A DNA stretch of 64,000 nucleotides from NCBI GenBank assembly GCA_022969175.1, contig JALJPB010000006.1:55121-119120 (forward strand), in the 5' to 3' direction. The notes beneath the pieces were generated by a model. The model was given only the letters and a program-made list of their open reading frames with translations. It had not been told where the DNA came from and searched no databases. The stretch is from Colwellia sp. GTDB lineage: Bacteria; Pseudomonadota; Gammaproteobacteria; Enterobacterales; Alteromonadaceae. This document shows, piece by piece, positions 8,785 to 17,371 of the stretch (positions are counted from its first letter, which is position 1; each line of letters starts with the position of its first letter). The position numbers were made by a program, and so were the translations under genes.

Positions 8785-10004
8785 TGAAAATAATTACTGA
8801 GCAGCCTAATTATATCATTAGTGATGAACTATACATTGGTCAGCATAATTGGGATTTTCCTGAACACCTTGCTATTGGCCAATTATCAATGGAGAAATTG
8901 TTTAGAACGGTAGCGATTGAAGGCAATGGAGAAATTAGCCCTTTGTCATCAAGCTCAAATAAAATTGCTCTTGAACAGCAACAATTTGAAGATCCGTTGA
9001 TGCTGGGCCGAAAAATAACTGGCGAGCAACTGCTCAATAGGCGTATTTATAATGATGCACTTTTAGTGATGCACAAAGGTGAAGTTGTTCATGAGTCATA
9101 CCGTAATGGCATGACAGCAACAGATCGACACGTTATTCACTCTTGCACTAAATCACTCTGTGCTATGCAAATTGCTATAGCCATCGAACAAGGTTTACTT
9201 AATAGCAGTAATTTATTGATAACGTATTTGACTGAGTTCGCTCAGCATCAAGCATGGCATGGGGTTACTTTGCAGCATGTTTTAGATATGCAAGCAGGTA
9301 TAGATTACAGTGAAGACTATACGGATAAAGATGCTCACTATTGGCGCTATGCTCGAGCCGCGGGTTATTATCCCCCCCTTGAGGGCGAAGAAGCAATAGG
9401 CGCAAAAGCTTGGGCTATTGAAAACCTCGATAGCCGAAGGCATCAGCCGGGTACTGCTTTTGTTTACAATTCTTGTTTAGCAAATGTGCTGGGTATGGTT
9501 TTAGAGCATGTTTATCAACAAGATCTTGCTGAAATATTTGAGCAACTTTTATATCAACCCGTAGGCCCTGAAACTTCAGCCTATTTTAATACCGATCCTC
9601 AGGGGTTTCCGATAACAGAAGGGCAGTTTAATTTAACATTACGAGATTTTTCCCGACTTGCCTCTCTTATGATCAACAAAGGTAAGAACTATCAAAATAA
9701 TCAAGTTATCCCAGCTGACTTTATTACCGACTTAGTGAAGCCTGATGCACACTACCAACATACTTACCAAGCGAATGTTCCTGACTCGGTATTTCCAAAG
9801 GGTCAATATAAAAACCAGTTTTGGGTAGTAAACCCGGAGCAACAACAATTTACCATGTTAGGTATTCATGGCCAGTTTGCTTGGTTTGATCTCTCACGTG
9901 ATTTAATGATTGTTGGCATGGGCTCTTATCCTGTTCAAGACGGTGAACTTATGATGAAATCTCTTAATACTTTGTGGCAAGGTATAGCTCAAAGCTTTAA
10001 ATAA
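8784..10004 (+). CDS. serine hydrolase of the beta-lactamase/penicillin-binding family
   Basis: A 406-residue protein of the class C beta-lactamase-like (ABH/esterase EstB) superfamily. The SxxK nucleophile motif is S120-C-T-K123 (HVIHSCTKSL); the Tyr motif is the YNS of FVYNSCLANVLG; the third motif is probably HGQFAWF near residue 370. No signal peptide is visible, so it is probably cytoplasmic or exported by an unusual route. The family includes amide and ester hydrolases such as 6-aminohexanoate-dimer hydrolase, so an amide substrate is as likely as a beta-lactam; resistance is not implied. It overlaps the upstream membrane protein gene by one base (TAATG). Confidence 0.8.
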   Translation: MKIITEQPNYIISDELYIGQHNWDFPEHLAIGQLSMEKLFRTVAIEGNGEISPLSSSSNKIALEQQQFEDPLMLGRKITGEQLLNRRIYNDALLVMHKGEVVHESYRNGMTATDRHVIHSCTKSLCAMQIAIAIEQGLLNSSNLLITYLTEFAQHQAWHGVTLQHVLDMQAGIDYSEDYTDKDAHYWRYARAAGYYPPLEGEEAIGAKAWAIENLDSRRHQPGTAFVYNSCLANVLGMVLEHVYQQDLAEIFEQLLYQPVGPETSAYFNTDPQGFPITEGQFNLTLRDFSRLASLMINKGKNYQNNQVIPADFITDLVKPDAHYQHTYQANVPDSVFPKGQYKNQFWVVNPEQQQFTMLGIHGQFAWFDLSRDLMIVGMGSYPVQDGELMMKSLNTLWQGIAQSFK

Positions 10005-10578
10005 TATCGTTGTCGAATAGTAAAAATCATTCACCATCTTATCTCGTTTGGTGAACATATTTATTCAATTTAACCCCTCACTGTGTCTGTTCGTTACATT
10101 TTCCCTATAAATCTTGTGATAAATACTCTAATAAATTATTTATCTAGGAACTATTCAAGCAATTCAAAAAATGTGTACAAAAAAGCAATTAACAGACAAT
10201 GCTCAACGTGATAACGACAAAACTGAACGAGTGCCTGACAACACCCCAGAAGAAAACTATCCTTTTTCACTACTGAATTTTGAGGGAGTTGAAGGTGACG
10301 AGCATTGCTATTTGAAGGGCTATAATTAGTTGCTTCAACATCAAGCGTTGTACTCACCTTACCTACTGTTTCATATCTTTTAGTCAGACTTCGGCTTAAG
10401 TCCTAGCGATGTTATTTGATGACACCTTTGAGTTATTTGATGACATTTGCCCTTTCATTTTGTTGGGAATTTAACCTTTATATAGCAGGTAGTCGCTGTT
10501 GATTGGCGGCAAAGTATCGCAATGAAATATAAAAAAACTAAAAATCAAAATTTAAACAACAAGATGTTAAGGGAAAGA
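10005..10578. other. gene-poor stretch: terminator-like hairpin, then TonB receptor promoter
   Basis: A 7-bp stem TTCACCA/TGGTGAA (10030-10036 with 10049-10055), followed by an AT-rich tract, probably ends the serine hydrolase operon. A 68-codon minus-strand frame at 10151-10357 has no ribosome-binding site and is not called. The right part holds the 21-bp-period direct repeat and a candidate -10 (TATATA, 10479-10484). Confidence 0.5.
10411..10445 (+). promoter_or_regulatory. direct repeat with 21-bp period, candidate LytTR regulator site
   Basis: GTTATTTGATGACA occurs at 10411-10424 and again, identically, at 10432-10445, a period of 21 bp (two helical turns). Response regulators with LytTR domains (BtsR, YpdB, AgrA and relatives) bind two direct repeats with about 21-bp period just upstream of -35. 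A LytS/LytTR pair is encoded 3 kb downstream, and a TATATA -10 candidate follows 34 bp after the second repeat. Regulator assignment is inference. Confidence 0.55.
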
Positions 10579-13284
10579 ATGATGAAAAAAAACCATACTT
10601 TTAAGCTCTCAGCTATATCGGCAGCAATGTTTTCTGGGACTGTATTTTTAACTGCTCCAATGGTTATAGCGGCCGAAAAAGATAACGAAACTGCTGCAGT
10701 TGAGCGAATATCTATTACCGGCTCTCGAATTGCTCGAACCGAATTAGTAGGAACGGCTCCGGTGACAGTTTTAGATAGAGCACAAATCGATGCTTCTGGT
10801 GCAGTTGATATTGCCTCTTTGTTACAACAAATACCGGCGGCTAATGGTGCAAGCTTAAGTACTAACCGTGCTTTTTCAAACGGGATTGCAACGGTTGCTT
10901 TACGTGGTTTAAGTGCAAAAAATACTTTGGTTTTAGTGAATGGTCGTCGTTTATCTACCGTTAACCCTAAAGGAGTAGTGGATCTAAATAACATTCCTTT
11001 TGCCGCGATTGAACGTGTTGAAGTCTTACAAGATGGTGCATCAGCAATATATGGCGCTGATGCGATTGCTGGTGTTGTTAATATCATCATGAAATCAGAT
11101 TACGAAGGATTAAAAATTCAACTTGAAACGGGTGAAAGTTCACGTGGTGATGCCCAACGAAATATTGTTGATATGACTTTTGGGCTGAACTTTGATAAAG
11201 GTAACTTTTTAATAAGTGCCAATAGAACGAATCAAAAAACATACTTTATGTCAGAGCGTAGAGTAACGGCGACCCCAGATCGTCGCAGTTATGGCGGTGT
11301 CGACTTGCGAGATCCTATTCCTGAACATAGTGCGGTAGTTACTCATCCTGATGGCGAACAAATGGTGATAAAACCAGGCAGTGAGCGTATTAACTCTTGG
11401 GATGATATGGAGTTATTTGATTGGACTAATGATGAACACATGCAAAATTACTGGCAGTACATGACCGCAGGGCCAGATATTCAACGAGATTCAATGTGGG
11501 CAAGTGGTAGCTATGAGTTATCAGATACCACTACTGCATATTTCGAATATGGTTATACCCATGCAGAAAACCAAGGAAAAAATCAAATACAATCACCATT
11601 AGATATTTGGGACGAAGGTATAGCGGTTTCGGCAAATAATATTTTCAATCCGTTTGGTGAAGATGTCAGAGTAGGTCGTGCACTGTGGGAAACTACTTCT
11701 ACAGGTACACGTCATTACATTGATAATAAAACCAATGACCGTCGTTATACCTTGGGGGTAAATGGTGAGTTAGGCAATTGGGATTGGGATATCTCTTATA
11801 CCAGTGAAAAATTTGACTCGATTAATTTAGCGACTGAAGTTTCAGCAAGTCGCTTGGCAGCCGCAGCGGGTGACTCAGATGTCTGTGAAGCACGTAATGA
11901 TGGCTGTGTAAGCATTGATTTATTTGGTCGCCGTGGCACCATGACACCAGAAATGGCGGGTTATATTTCTGAACAAGGCACAGTGTTAAATGAAGGTTTG
12001 ATGAATACTTGGATGCTTAATTTAAGTGGTGCTGCCTTTGAACTACCGGCTGGTGAAGTCTATATTGCTGTTGGCGCAGAGTTACGTGAGGAAGATGCAT
12101 CAACAAACGTTTCACGTATTTATGAGGCGGGCGATACGGTCTTTGGTGGCGGCGCGGCAGATACCTTTACTCCGGAGCCTAGAGAAATTAAAGAAGTCTA
12201 TGCAGAAGCTATTGTTCCGGTATTGTCAGATGTTTTTTTAGCTAAAAATTTAGAGTTAGACTTTGCCGTTCGATATTCTGACTACAGTGACTTTGGTAGT
12301 ACAACAAACCCCAAAGTAGGTTTGAAATGGCGTCCTATTGAAGAAGTGCTTGTTCGTGGTTCGTGGAGTGAAGGATTTCGTGCACCAGGATTAAGTGAAT
12401 TATATGCGGGTCAATCAAGAGGCTATGATGCCGGAGTTCAAGACCCCTGTCGTAATGATGATTGGGCGACTTTGCCTGGCTGTGCACAACAAAACCCTAC
12501 TCCGGTCACTGGTGCTTGGACTATTGGTGGCGGTGAACCCTCCATACAACCAGAAACCTCAGAAAGTATTACTGCGGGTATTGTTTGGACACCAGATTAT
12601 ATTGACGGATTTTCTATAACCGTTGACTATTTTAATATTAAAAAAGATAATTTAATTTTTAGCCCAAGTGCCAATGAAGTGATTAACGATGTTGCGAATG
12701 GCGGTGGAGTTTATGATCCTGCTTTAGTTATGCGACATGCTGACGGCAGTATTAATGCTATTCGTGCAACATTATCAAATGTAGGTCAACAAGAAATAAG
12801 TGGCATGGATTATTCAGCCAGTTACATACTTCCGACAACATCGATGGGTGACTTTAGTGCTTTTTGGGGAGCTTCAAATCTTCAAAAATATGTTGACGCA
12901 GGTCAACAGCGTTTAGGCCGGTATTTTCAAGAGTCGGGCTCTTGGACTGAATGGCGCCATACCTTTCGTGCAAATTGGAGTTTAGATAATATTAAAGTCA
13001 GTTATAACAGTAACTATACTGGCAGTGTTACTCAAGAGGAAAACTCTTGGGCATACCCAGAAGGCTCTGAGCATTTAAAAGAGTTAGACCCGTATTTTGT
13101 TCATAATATTCAAGGAGCTTATACTTTTGATAGTTTTGATACTACGGTAACTGTTGGTATAGATAACTTTACCGACGAAGAGCCAGCGCCAGTAATGGGT
13201 GATTACCGTAATGGTTTTGACGGCTATGGTCCAATAACCTCCGTTGGACGTTATTATTACCTAAGGTTAGCGATAGAGTTTTAG
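10579..13284 (+). CDS. TonB-dependent outer-membrane receptor
   Basis: From the ATG at 10579 (AAGGG five bases upstream; the upstream frame from 10522 is less likely) the protein has 901 residues. It has a signal peptide ending near VIAAEK, a TonB-box-like ISITGSRI, a plug domain (LVLVNGRRLSTVNPKGVVDL, then VEVLQDGASAIYGADAIAGV) and a long beta-barrel ending in the aromatic YLRLAIEF. The GSRI start is typical of the large oligosaccharide/peptide-type TonB receptors of marine Gammaproteobacteria rather than classical siderophore receptors. Two cysteine pairs in the barrel (CEARNDGC, CRNDDWATLPGC) suggest disulphide-bonded loops. Substrate unknown. The neighbouring LytS/LytTR pair probably controls it. 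Confidence 0.9.
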   Translation: MMKKNHTFKLSAISAAMFSGTVFLTAPMVIAAEKDNETAAVERISITGSRIARTELVGTAPVTVLDRAQIDASGAVDIASLLQQIPAANGASLSTNRAFSNGIATVALRGLSAKNTLVLVNGRRLSTVNPKGVVDLNNIPFAAIERVEVLQDGASAIYGADAIAGVVNIIMKSDYEGLKIQLETGESSRGDAQRNIVDMTFGLNFDKGNFLISANRTNQKTYFMSERRVTATPDRRSYGGVDLRDPIPEHSAVVTHPDGEQMVIKPGSERINSWDDMELFDWTNDEHMQNYWQYMTAGPDIQRDSMWASGSYELSDTTTAYFEYGYTHAENQGKNQIQSPLDIWDEGIAVSANNIFNPFGEDVRVGRALWETTSTGTRHYIDNKTNDRRYTLGVNGELGNWDWDISYTSEKFDSINLATEVSASRLAAAAGDSDVCEARNDGCVSIDLFGRRGTMTPEMAGYISEQGTVLNEGLMNTWMLNLSGAAFELPAGEVYIAVGAELREEDASTNVSRIYEAGDTVFGGGAADTFTPEPREIKEVYAEAIVPVLSDVFLAKNLELDFAVRYSDYSDFGSTTNPKVGLKWRPIEEVLVRGSWSEGFRAPGLSELYAGQSRGYDAGVQDPCRNDDWATLPGCAQQNPTPVTGAWTIGGGEPSIQPETSESITAGIVWTPDYIDGFSITVDYFNIKKDNLIFSPSANEVINDVANGGGVYDPALVMRHADGSINAIRATLSNVGQQEISGMDYSASYILPTTSMGDFSAFWGASNLQKYVDAGQQRLGRYFQESGSWTEWRHTFRANWSLDNIKVSYNSNYTGSVTQEENSWAYPEGSEHLKELDPYFVHNIQGAYTFDSFDTTVTVGIDNFTDEEPAPVMGDYRNGFDGYGPITSVGRYYYLRLAIEF

Positions 13285-13299
13285 TTACAACTGAAATCT

Positions 13300-13337
13300 A
13301 ACAATGAAACTGAGGTTGACATGGCTCAGTTTTGTTG
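13300..13337 (+). terminator. Rho-independent terminator after the TonB receptor
   Basis: The stem AAACTGAG (13307-13314) / CTCAGTTT (13325-13332), extended by AACAA/TTGTT, closes a ten-base loop and is followed by a T-rich stretch. It lies just past the stop codon at 13284. Confidence 0.75.
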
Positions 13338-13546
13338 TTTATTCGACTTTAATAACAAGATATATTAATCCGATTGGTATTGCTTAAATCAAGTAGGTAA
13401 ATTTCACGAACACTTAGCTTTTAAATTAGGTTACAGATTACATCTTTTGCACACCATTACGGCTTTGATATTTAGTTGATTTTAAATTAAGGCGACTTGT
13501 TAATTTTCAGTACAATCAGTTTTTAATAACATAGGTAAACTCCCAT

Positions 13547-14623
13547 ATGCATCATGTTTCTAGCCGGATAAAAACCATTGTTTCTCTTGTTTCATTAAAG
13601 AGTATTTTGGTTGTTTTTCTAATAAATTCTATCTGCGCCTTTTTGAAAACTATTTACCACTTGACCGTGGTAGAAAGTAGTTTTGATTTTTTCTTTGCCG
13701 AGTTTTACGGCTACTTTAAAACTCTTAATGTCTTCGGTTTTTCGCTGGCATTTTGTTATTTAATCCTATCTCGCGGCCCTGATAGTAAAATGTCAGTTGC
13801 TCGTATTGCGATGATTGGTTTATTAGCTTTTGCTGTTAGCTTTCCATTTGTCTACCTCACAGGTCAACCCTGGAATGAAAGCTCACTTCATCCTTTAATC
13901 CAAGTGACTATCTATTCAATCTCAACACTATTATTTTCTGCTTGGGCAATAATGATTATTGTTTATGTGCAAAGTAAAGAGTCTCAGCCTAAATTTCAAA
14001 TGCTGAAACAACAAATTGCTGAACAGTCCATTGAACGAGAGCGAGTTGAAATGGAATTGCACCTATTACAGGCGCAAATTGAACCTCACTTTTTTTACAA
14101 TACGCTCGCTAATTTACATAACCTGATAGATTATGATGCGGAAAAGGCCAAAAACTTATTAGAAGAACTTACCGAATACCTTCGCTCTACCGTACATCAA
14201 TATCGTCATAAATATATCAAACTGTCAGAAGAGCTTGATATGATCAGCCGTTATCTTAATATTCAAAAAATTCGTTTTGGTGAACAACTCACCTATCAAG
14301 TGGTGGTCCCCGATAATTTACTGCACTATCCAATTTTACCGATGTCGGTATTAACACTCGTTGAAAATGCCATCAAACATGCGGTAGAAAAAAACAATGG
14401 CGAAGGCGAAATTATTATTAGTGCTCAAATAAAAAATAAAGAATTGCTTACACTAACCGTTACCGACAATATTGGCTCTTTAAAAAGTAAGTCTTATGGT
14501 ACTGGAATCACCAATTTAAATGCGCGTTTAGCAGTGACCTACGGTAATAGCGCTAAGTTTACTATGCAATGTAATCCGGGTAAAAATACCCTTGCCCAAC
14601 TTGAGGTACCAGTTAATGGTTAA
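13547..14623 (+). CDS. LytS-type membrane sensor histidine kinase
   Basis: A 358-residue kinase of the His_kinase (LytS/YpdA/YehU) family. Four hydrophobic segments occupy residues about 10-35, 60-75, 85-105 and 120-142, followed by a coiled-coil linker (QMLKQQIAEQSIERERVEME). The phosphoacceptor is H181 in QAQIEPHFFYNTLANL. The N box is LVENAIKHAV, and a short G-box region carries YGTGITNLNARL. It lacks a separate periplasmic sensor, so the signal is probably read within the membrane. It overlaps the response regulator by eight bases, giving translational coupling. The signal is not identifiable; neighbours suggest an amino acid, amine or peptide. Confidence 0.88.
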   Translation: MHHVSSRIKTIVSLVSLKSILVVFLINSICAFLKTIYHLTVVESSFDFFFAEFYGYFKTLNVFGFSLAFCYLILSRGPDSKMSVARIAMIGLLAFAVSFPFVYLTGQPWNESSLHPLIQVTIYSISTLLFSAWAIMIIVYVQSKESQPKFQMLKQQIAEQSIERERVEMELHLLQAQIEPHFFYNTLANLHNLIDYDAEKAKNLLEELTEYLRSTVHQYRHKYIKLSEELDMISRYLNIQKIRFGEQLTYQVVVPDNLLHYPILPMSVLTLVENAIKHAVEKNNGEGEIIISAQIKNKELLTLTVTDNIGSLKSKSYGTGITNLNARLAVTYGNSAKFTMQCNPGKNTLAQLEVPVNG

Positions 14624-15362
14624 TATTGTTATTGCAGAAGACGAAGGAATATTACGTCTTAATTTAGAAAGGAAGCTGAAAAAATATTGGCCTCAGGGCA
14701 ATATAATCGCCTCTGATAAGTGCGGTAAAGAGGCACTTGAGTCAATTGAAAACTTAAAACCTGATGTGGTTTTTTTAGACATTCAAATGGGTGACCTTAC
14801 GGGTATTGAAGTTATTCAGCAATGTAAGCATCAATGCCATGTAGTATTCATTACCGCTTATGATAAATATGCCATAGAAGCTTTTGAGGCTGGTGCGATT
14901 GATTATCTGTTAAAACCTTATTCAGACAAACGATTAAAAGATTGTATTGATAGATTAAATGTTCGTCTTGCCTCAGCGCCGATAGATATAAAGCAATTAT
15001 TAAGTAATATTTCGGCGAGCAATGAACACTATTTAAAGTGGCTGAAAATTCAAATAGGCAGTAAGTTTTGGCTATTAGATATCAAAGATATTATTTGTTT
15101 TAAAGCCTGTGGTAGGTATGTCAAAGTGCTAACGAAAGACCGTGAAGCTTTAGTTCGTATGCCTTTGAAGAATTTATCTTTACAACTCGACCCTGATACA
15201 TTTTGGCAAGTACACCGCAGTACCATTGTAAATATACAACACCTAGATTTTGTTCAAACCTCTGATAGTGAACAAATGCATGCTCACATGAAGCAGTTGC
15301 CCGAGGCCATCGCCGTTAGCAGAAGCTTTGCACACTTGTTTAGAAACCTTTCGGCAGATTAA
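14616..15362 (+). CDS. LytTR-family response regulator
   Basis: A 248-residue regulator. The receiver domain (1-120) has the acidic pair E8/D9, phosphoacceptor D55 (VVFLDIQM), T80 and K100 (YLLKPYS). The LytTR DNA-binding domain covers about 145-245 (WLLDIKDIICFKACGRYVKV, then FWQVHRSTIVNIQHLDFV). The ATG at 14616 has GAGG nine bases upstream and lies inside the end of the kinase gene; a TTG at 14592 is a worse start. LytTR proteins bind paired direct repeats with about 21-bp period, and such a pair is present at 10411-10445 in front of the adjacent TonB receptor. Confidence 0.9.
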   Translation: MVNIVIAEDEGILRLNLERKLKKYWPQGNIIASDKCGKEALESIENLKPDVVFLDIQMGDLTGIEVIQQCKHQCHVVFITAYDKYAIEAFEAGAIDYLLKPYSDKRLKDCIDRLNVRLASAPIDIKQLLSNISASNEHYLKWLKIQIGSKFWLLDIKDIICFKACGRYVKVLTKDREALVRMPLKNLSLQLDPDTFWQVHRSTIVNIQHLDFVQTSDSEQMHAHMKQLPEAIAVSRSFAHLFRNLSAD

Positions 15363-15492
15363 TATCATCTCAACTTAATGCACTGTTAAGTCTGTTGGCA
15401 ACAATCCCCTTACCGTTGGTGACTATCGCGCTTTCGCTAAATAGTATTACTTGTTTAATATAACTAAAGCTTAGTTAATTTGAAGAAATACT

Positions 15493-15861
15493 ATGATCTC
15501 AGATGTAATATTATCGACGTCAAACTTATCAAGCGCAGAACGCTTTTATGATGGCTTTCTCGCTTTATTTGGCGCACAAAAAACCATTCAAAATGACTCC
15601 CGGATTTTGTGGAAATGTCGAAATGAAAATGTTGGTTTAATTCTATGTGAGGCAAATAAGAAATTAACAAGTCAAAAAATTTGTTCCCTTACTGTTGCCT
15701 TGCAAGCTACATCGCCAGCAGAGGTTCGTATGATTCATCAAGTGGCAATACGCTTAGGTGCAACTTGTGCAGGTAAACCTACGGTCAGCGAAGCAGGTGA
15801 ACATGAAGCGTATTTTTGGGATGCAGATCAAAATAAGTTTGGCATCTTTTACCATCAATAA
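15493..15861 (+). CDS. glyoxalase/bleomycin-resistance (VOC) fold protein
   Basis: A 122-residue single VOC module. The opening VILSTSNLSSAERFYDGFLA matches the first beta-alpha unit, and EAYFWDADQNKFGIFYH matches the final strand with the usual D-x-N turn. The first metal-binding position, usually His near residue 5, is not His here (ISDVILST), so metal binding may differ from glyoxalase I. It sits 30 bp before the symporter gene and may be cotranscribed. Substrate unknown. Confidence 0.75.
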   Translation: MISDVILSTSNLSSAERFYDGFLALFGAQKTIQNDSRILWKCRNENVGLILCEANKKLTSQKICSLTVALQATSPAEVRMIHQVAIRLGATCAGKPTVSEAGEHEAYFWDADQNKFGIFYHQ

Positions 15862-15891
15862 ATAATCAGTTTCATTTACTAGGAGTTAATA

Positions 15892-17277
15892 ATGGCGGCA
15901 ATTGCACAACAAGGCCCTTCTGAAAACTGGTCTTCCCGACTAACCTTTTTGATGGCATCTATTGGCTTTTCTGTTGGGCTTGGCAATATTTGGCGATTTC
16001 CTTATGTAACAGGGGAGAATGGCGGTGCGGCATTTGTTTTGGTGTATTTAGCTTGTGCGGTTTGCATTGGTGTGCCCTTAGTGATGTCTGAATGGGCGAT
16101 TGGTCGCCGTTCAAAAGGTGCGGCGTCAGCTGCAGGCAGTTTTAAAGAGTTGGCAACACAAAATAAGCTATCGAGCCGTTGGTCAGGTGTCGGCGGAATG
16201 GCAATTGCCGCGGTATTTATGATGATGTTGACCTACACCGTTATCACTGGCTGGACATTAGATTATTTTACCATGGCGATAGTAGGCGAATTTAATCAAA
16301 TTAATGCCGAGCAATCTAAGTCAGTATTTGATGACTTAATGGCAGATCCCATTCGATTACTTTTTTGGCACTCAATTGTGATAATCGCCATTGTCTTGAT
16401 TAATGCCAGGGGATTACAAGGCGGTATTGAAAAGGCAGTAAAGATTTTAATGCCCTCGTTGCTAATATGCATGGTTGTAATGGTGCTTTACGCTGGATTT
16501 GTTGGCGACATGGATGCTGCCGTTAGCTTTTTATTAACACCAGACTTCAGTAAAATTACCGGAAAAACCTTTCTTGTTGCCCTCGGACAAGCCTTTTTCT
16601 CTATTGGTATTGCTATGGCCGTAATGGTGACATATGGCTCGTATTTAAGTAAAGACACATCTATTACCCAAAATGCCTTTATTGTCGTGTTTGCCGATAC
16701 CTTTGTTGCGATGTTGGCTGGTTTTGCTATTTTTCCGCTGGTTTTTGCTCATGGTTTAACACCTGATGCTGGTGCTGGTTTGGTCTTTCAAGTATTACCT
16801 ATTGCCTTGGGCGATTTACCTGGTGGTCAGTTCTTTACCGCTATTTTCTTCTTATTACTTATCGCTGCAGCATTTACTTCTTGCATCGGTAACTTTGAAC
16901 CGATTATTGCTTGGACGGCTGAAAAATTTTCCATGACTAGAAAAAAAGCATCTTATAGCAGTGGTTTGGTCATGTGGCTGTTAGGCATTACTTCAGTATT
17001 GTCGTTAAATGCTTTAAAAGACTTTCATCCATTTGGTTTTATTAACCTTTTTGAAGGTAAAACTATTTTTGAAAATTTTGATTATATTTCGGCGAGCATC
17101 TTATTGCCTTTAGGTGGTTTATTAACCGCAATTTTTGTTGGCTGGCGAGTGCCTGCAAAAGAGATGCAAGAAGAATTAGGCTTAAAGAGAACAGCTTTTG
17201 TTATTTGGCAGGTATTAATCAAATATGTAGTACCTATCGCTATCATTATTGTTTTTATTTCAGGCATTACTTCTTAG
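15892..17277 (+). CDS. sodium-dependent amino acid/amine symporter of the neurotransmitter:sodium symporter family
   Basis: A 461-residue inner-membrane transporter with about 11-12 hydrophobic segments. The TM1 signature FSVGLGNIWRFPYVTGENGG (about residues 24-43), followed by GVPLVMSEWAIGR, is diagnostic of the NSS/SNF family (LeuT type), which couples Na+ entry to uptake of amino acids or amines. AFFSIGIAMAVMVTYGSYLS is the TM6-equivalent region. The ATG has AGGAG eight bases upstream. Genomic context (TonB receptor, aminopeptidase, amine oxidases) suggests uptake of an amino acid or amine; the exact substrate cannot be read from sequence. Confidence 0.9.
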   Translation: MAAIAQQGPSENWSSRLTFLMASIGFSVGLGNIWRFPYVTGENGGAAFVLVYLACAVCIGVPLVMSEWAIGRRSKGAASAAGSFKELATQNKLSSRWSGVGGMAIAAVFMMMLTYTVITGWTLDYFTMAIVGEFNQINAEQSKSVFDDLMADPIRLLFWHSIVIIAIVLINARGLQGGIEKAVKILMPSLLICMVVMVLYAGFVGDMDAAVSFLLTPDFSKITGKTFLVALGQAFFSIGIAMAVMVTYGSYLSKDTSITQNAFIVVFADTFVAMLAGFAIFPLVFAHGLTPDAGAGLVFQVLPIALGDLPGGQFFTAIFFLLLIAAAFTSCIGNFEPIIAWTAEKFSMTRKKASYSSGLVMWLLGITSVLSLNALKDFHPFGFINLFEGKTIFENFDYISASILLPLGGLLTAIFVGWRVPAKEMQEELGLKRTAFVIWQVLIKYVVPIAIIIVFISGITS

Positions 17278-17371
17278 CAACAGTTTGACAATTATTACCC
17301 ACAAGCCTTGCTTAACTAAAGAGATTATTTTTTTAAGCGGCGCTATTTGATTAATTTACCTGAGTTTATTT

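Noticed and set aside
8784..10004. Calling the serine hydrolase a beta-lactamase resistance gene
   Set aside because: The SxxK fold is shared with many esterases and amidases, and no signal peptide is visible.
10151..10357. 68-codon minus-strand frame
   Set aside because: No ribosome-binding site, no recognisable fold, and it lies upstream of a TonB receptor promoter.
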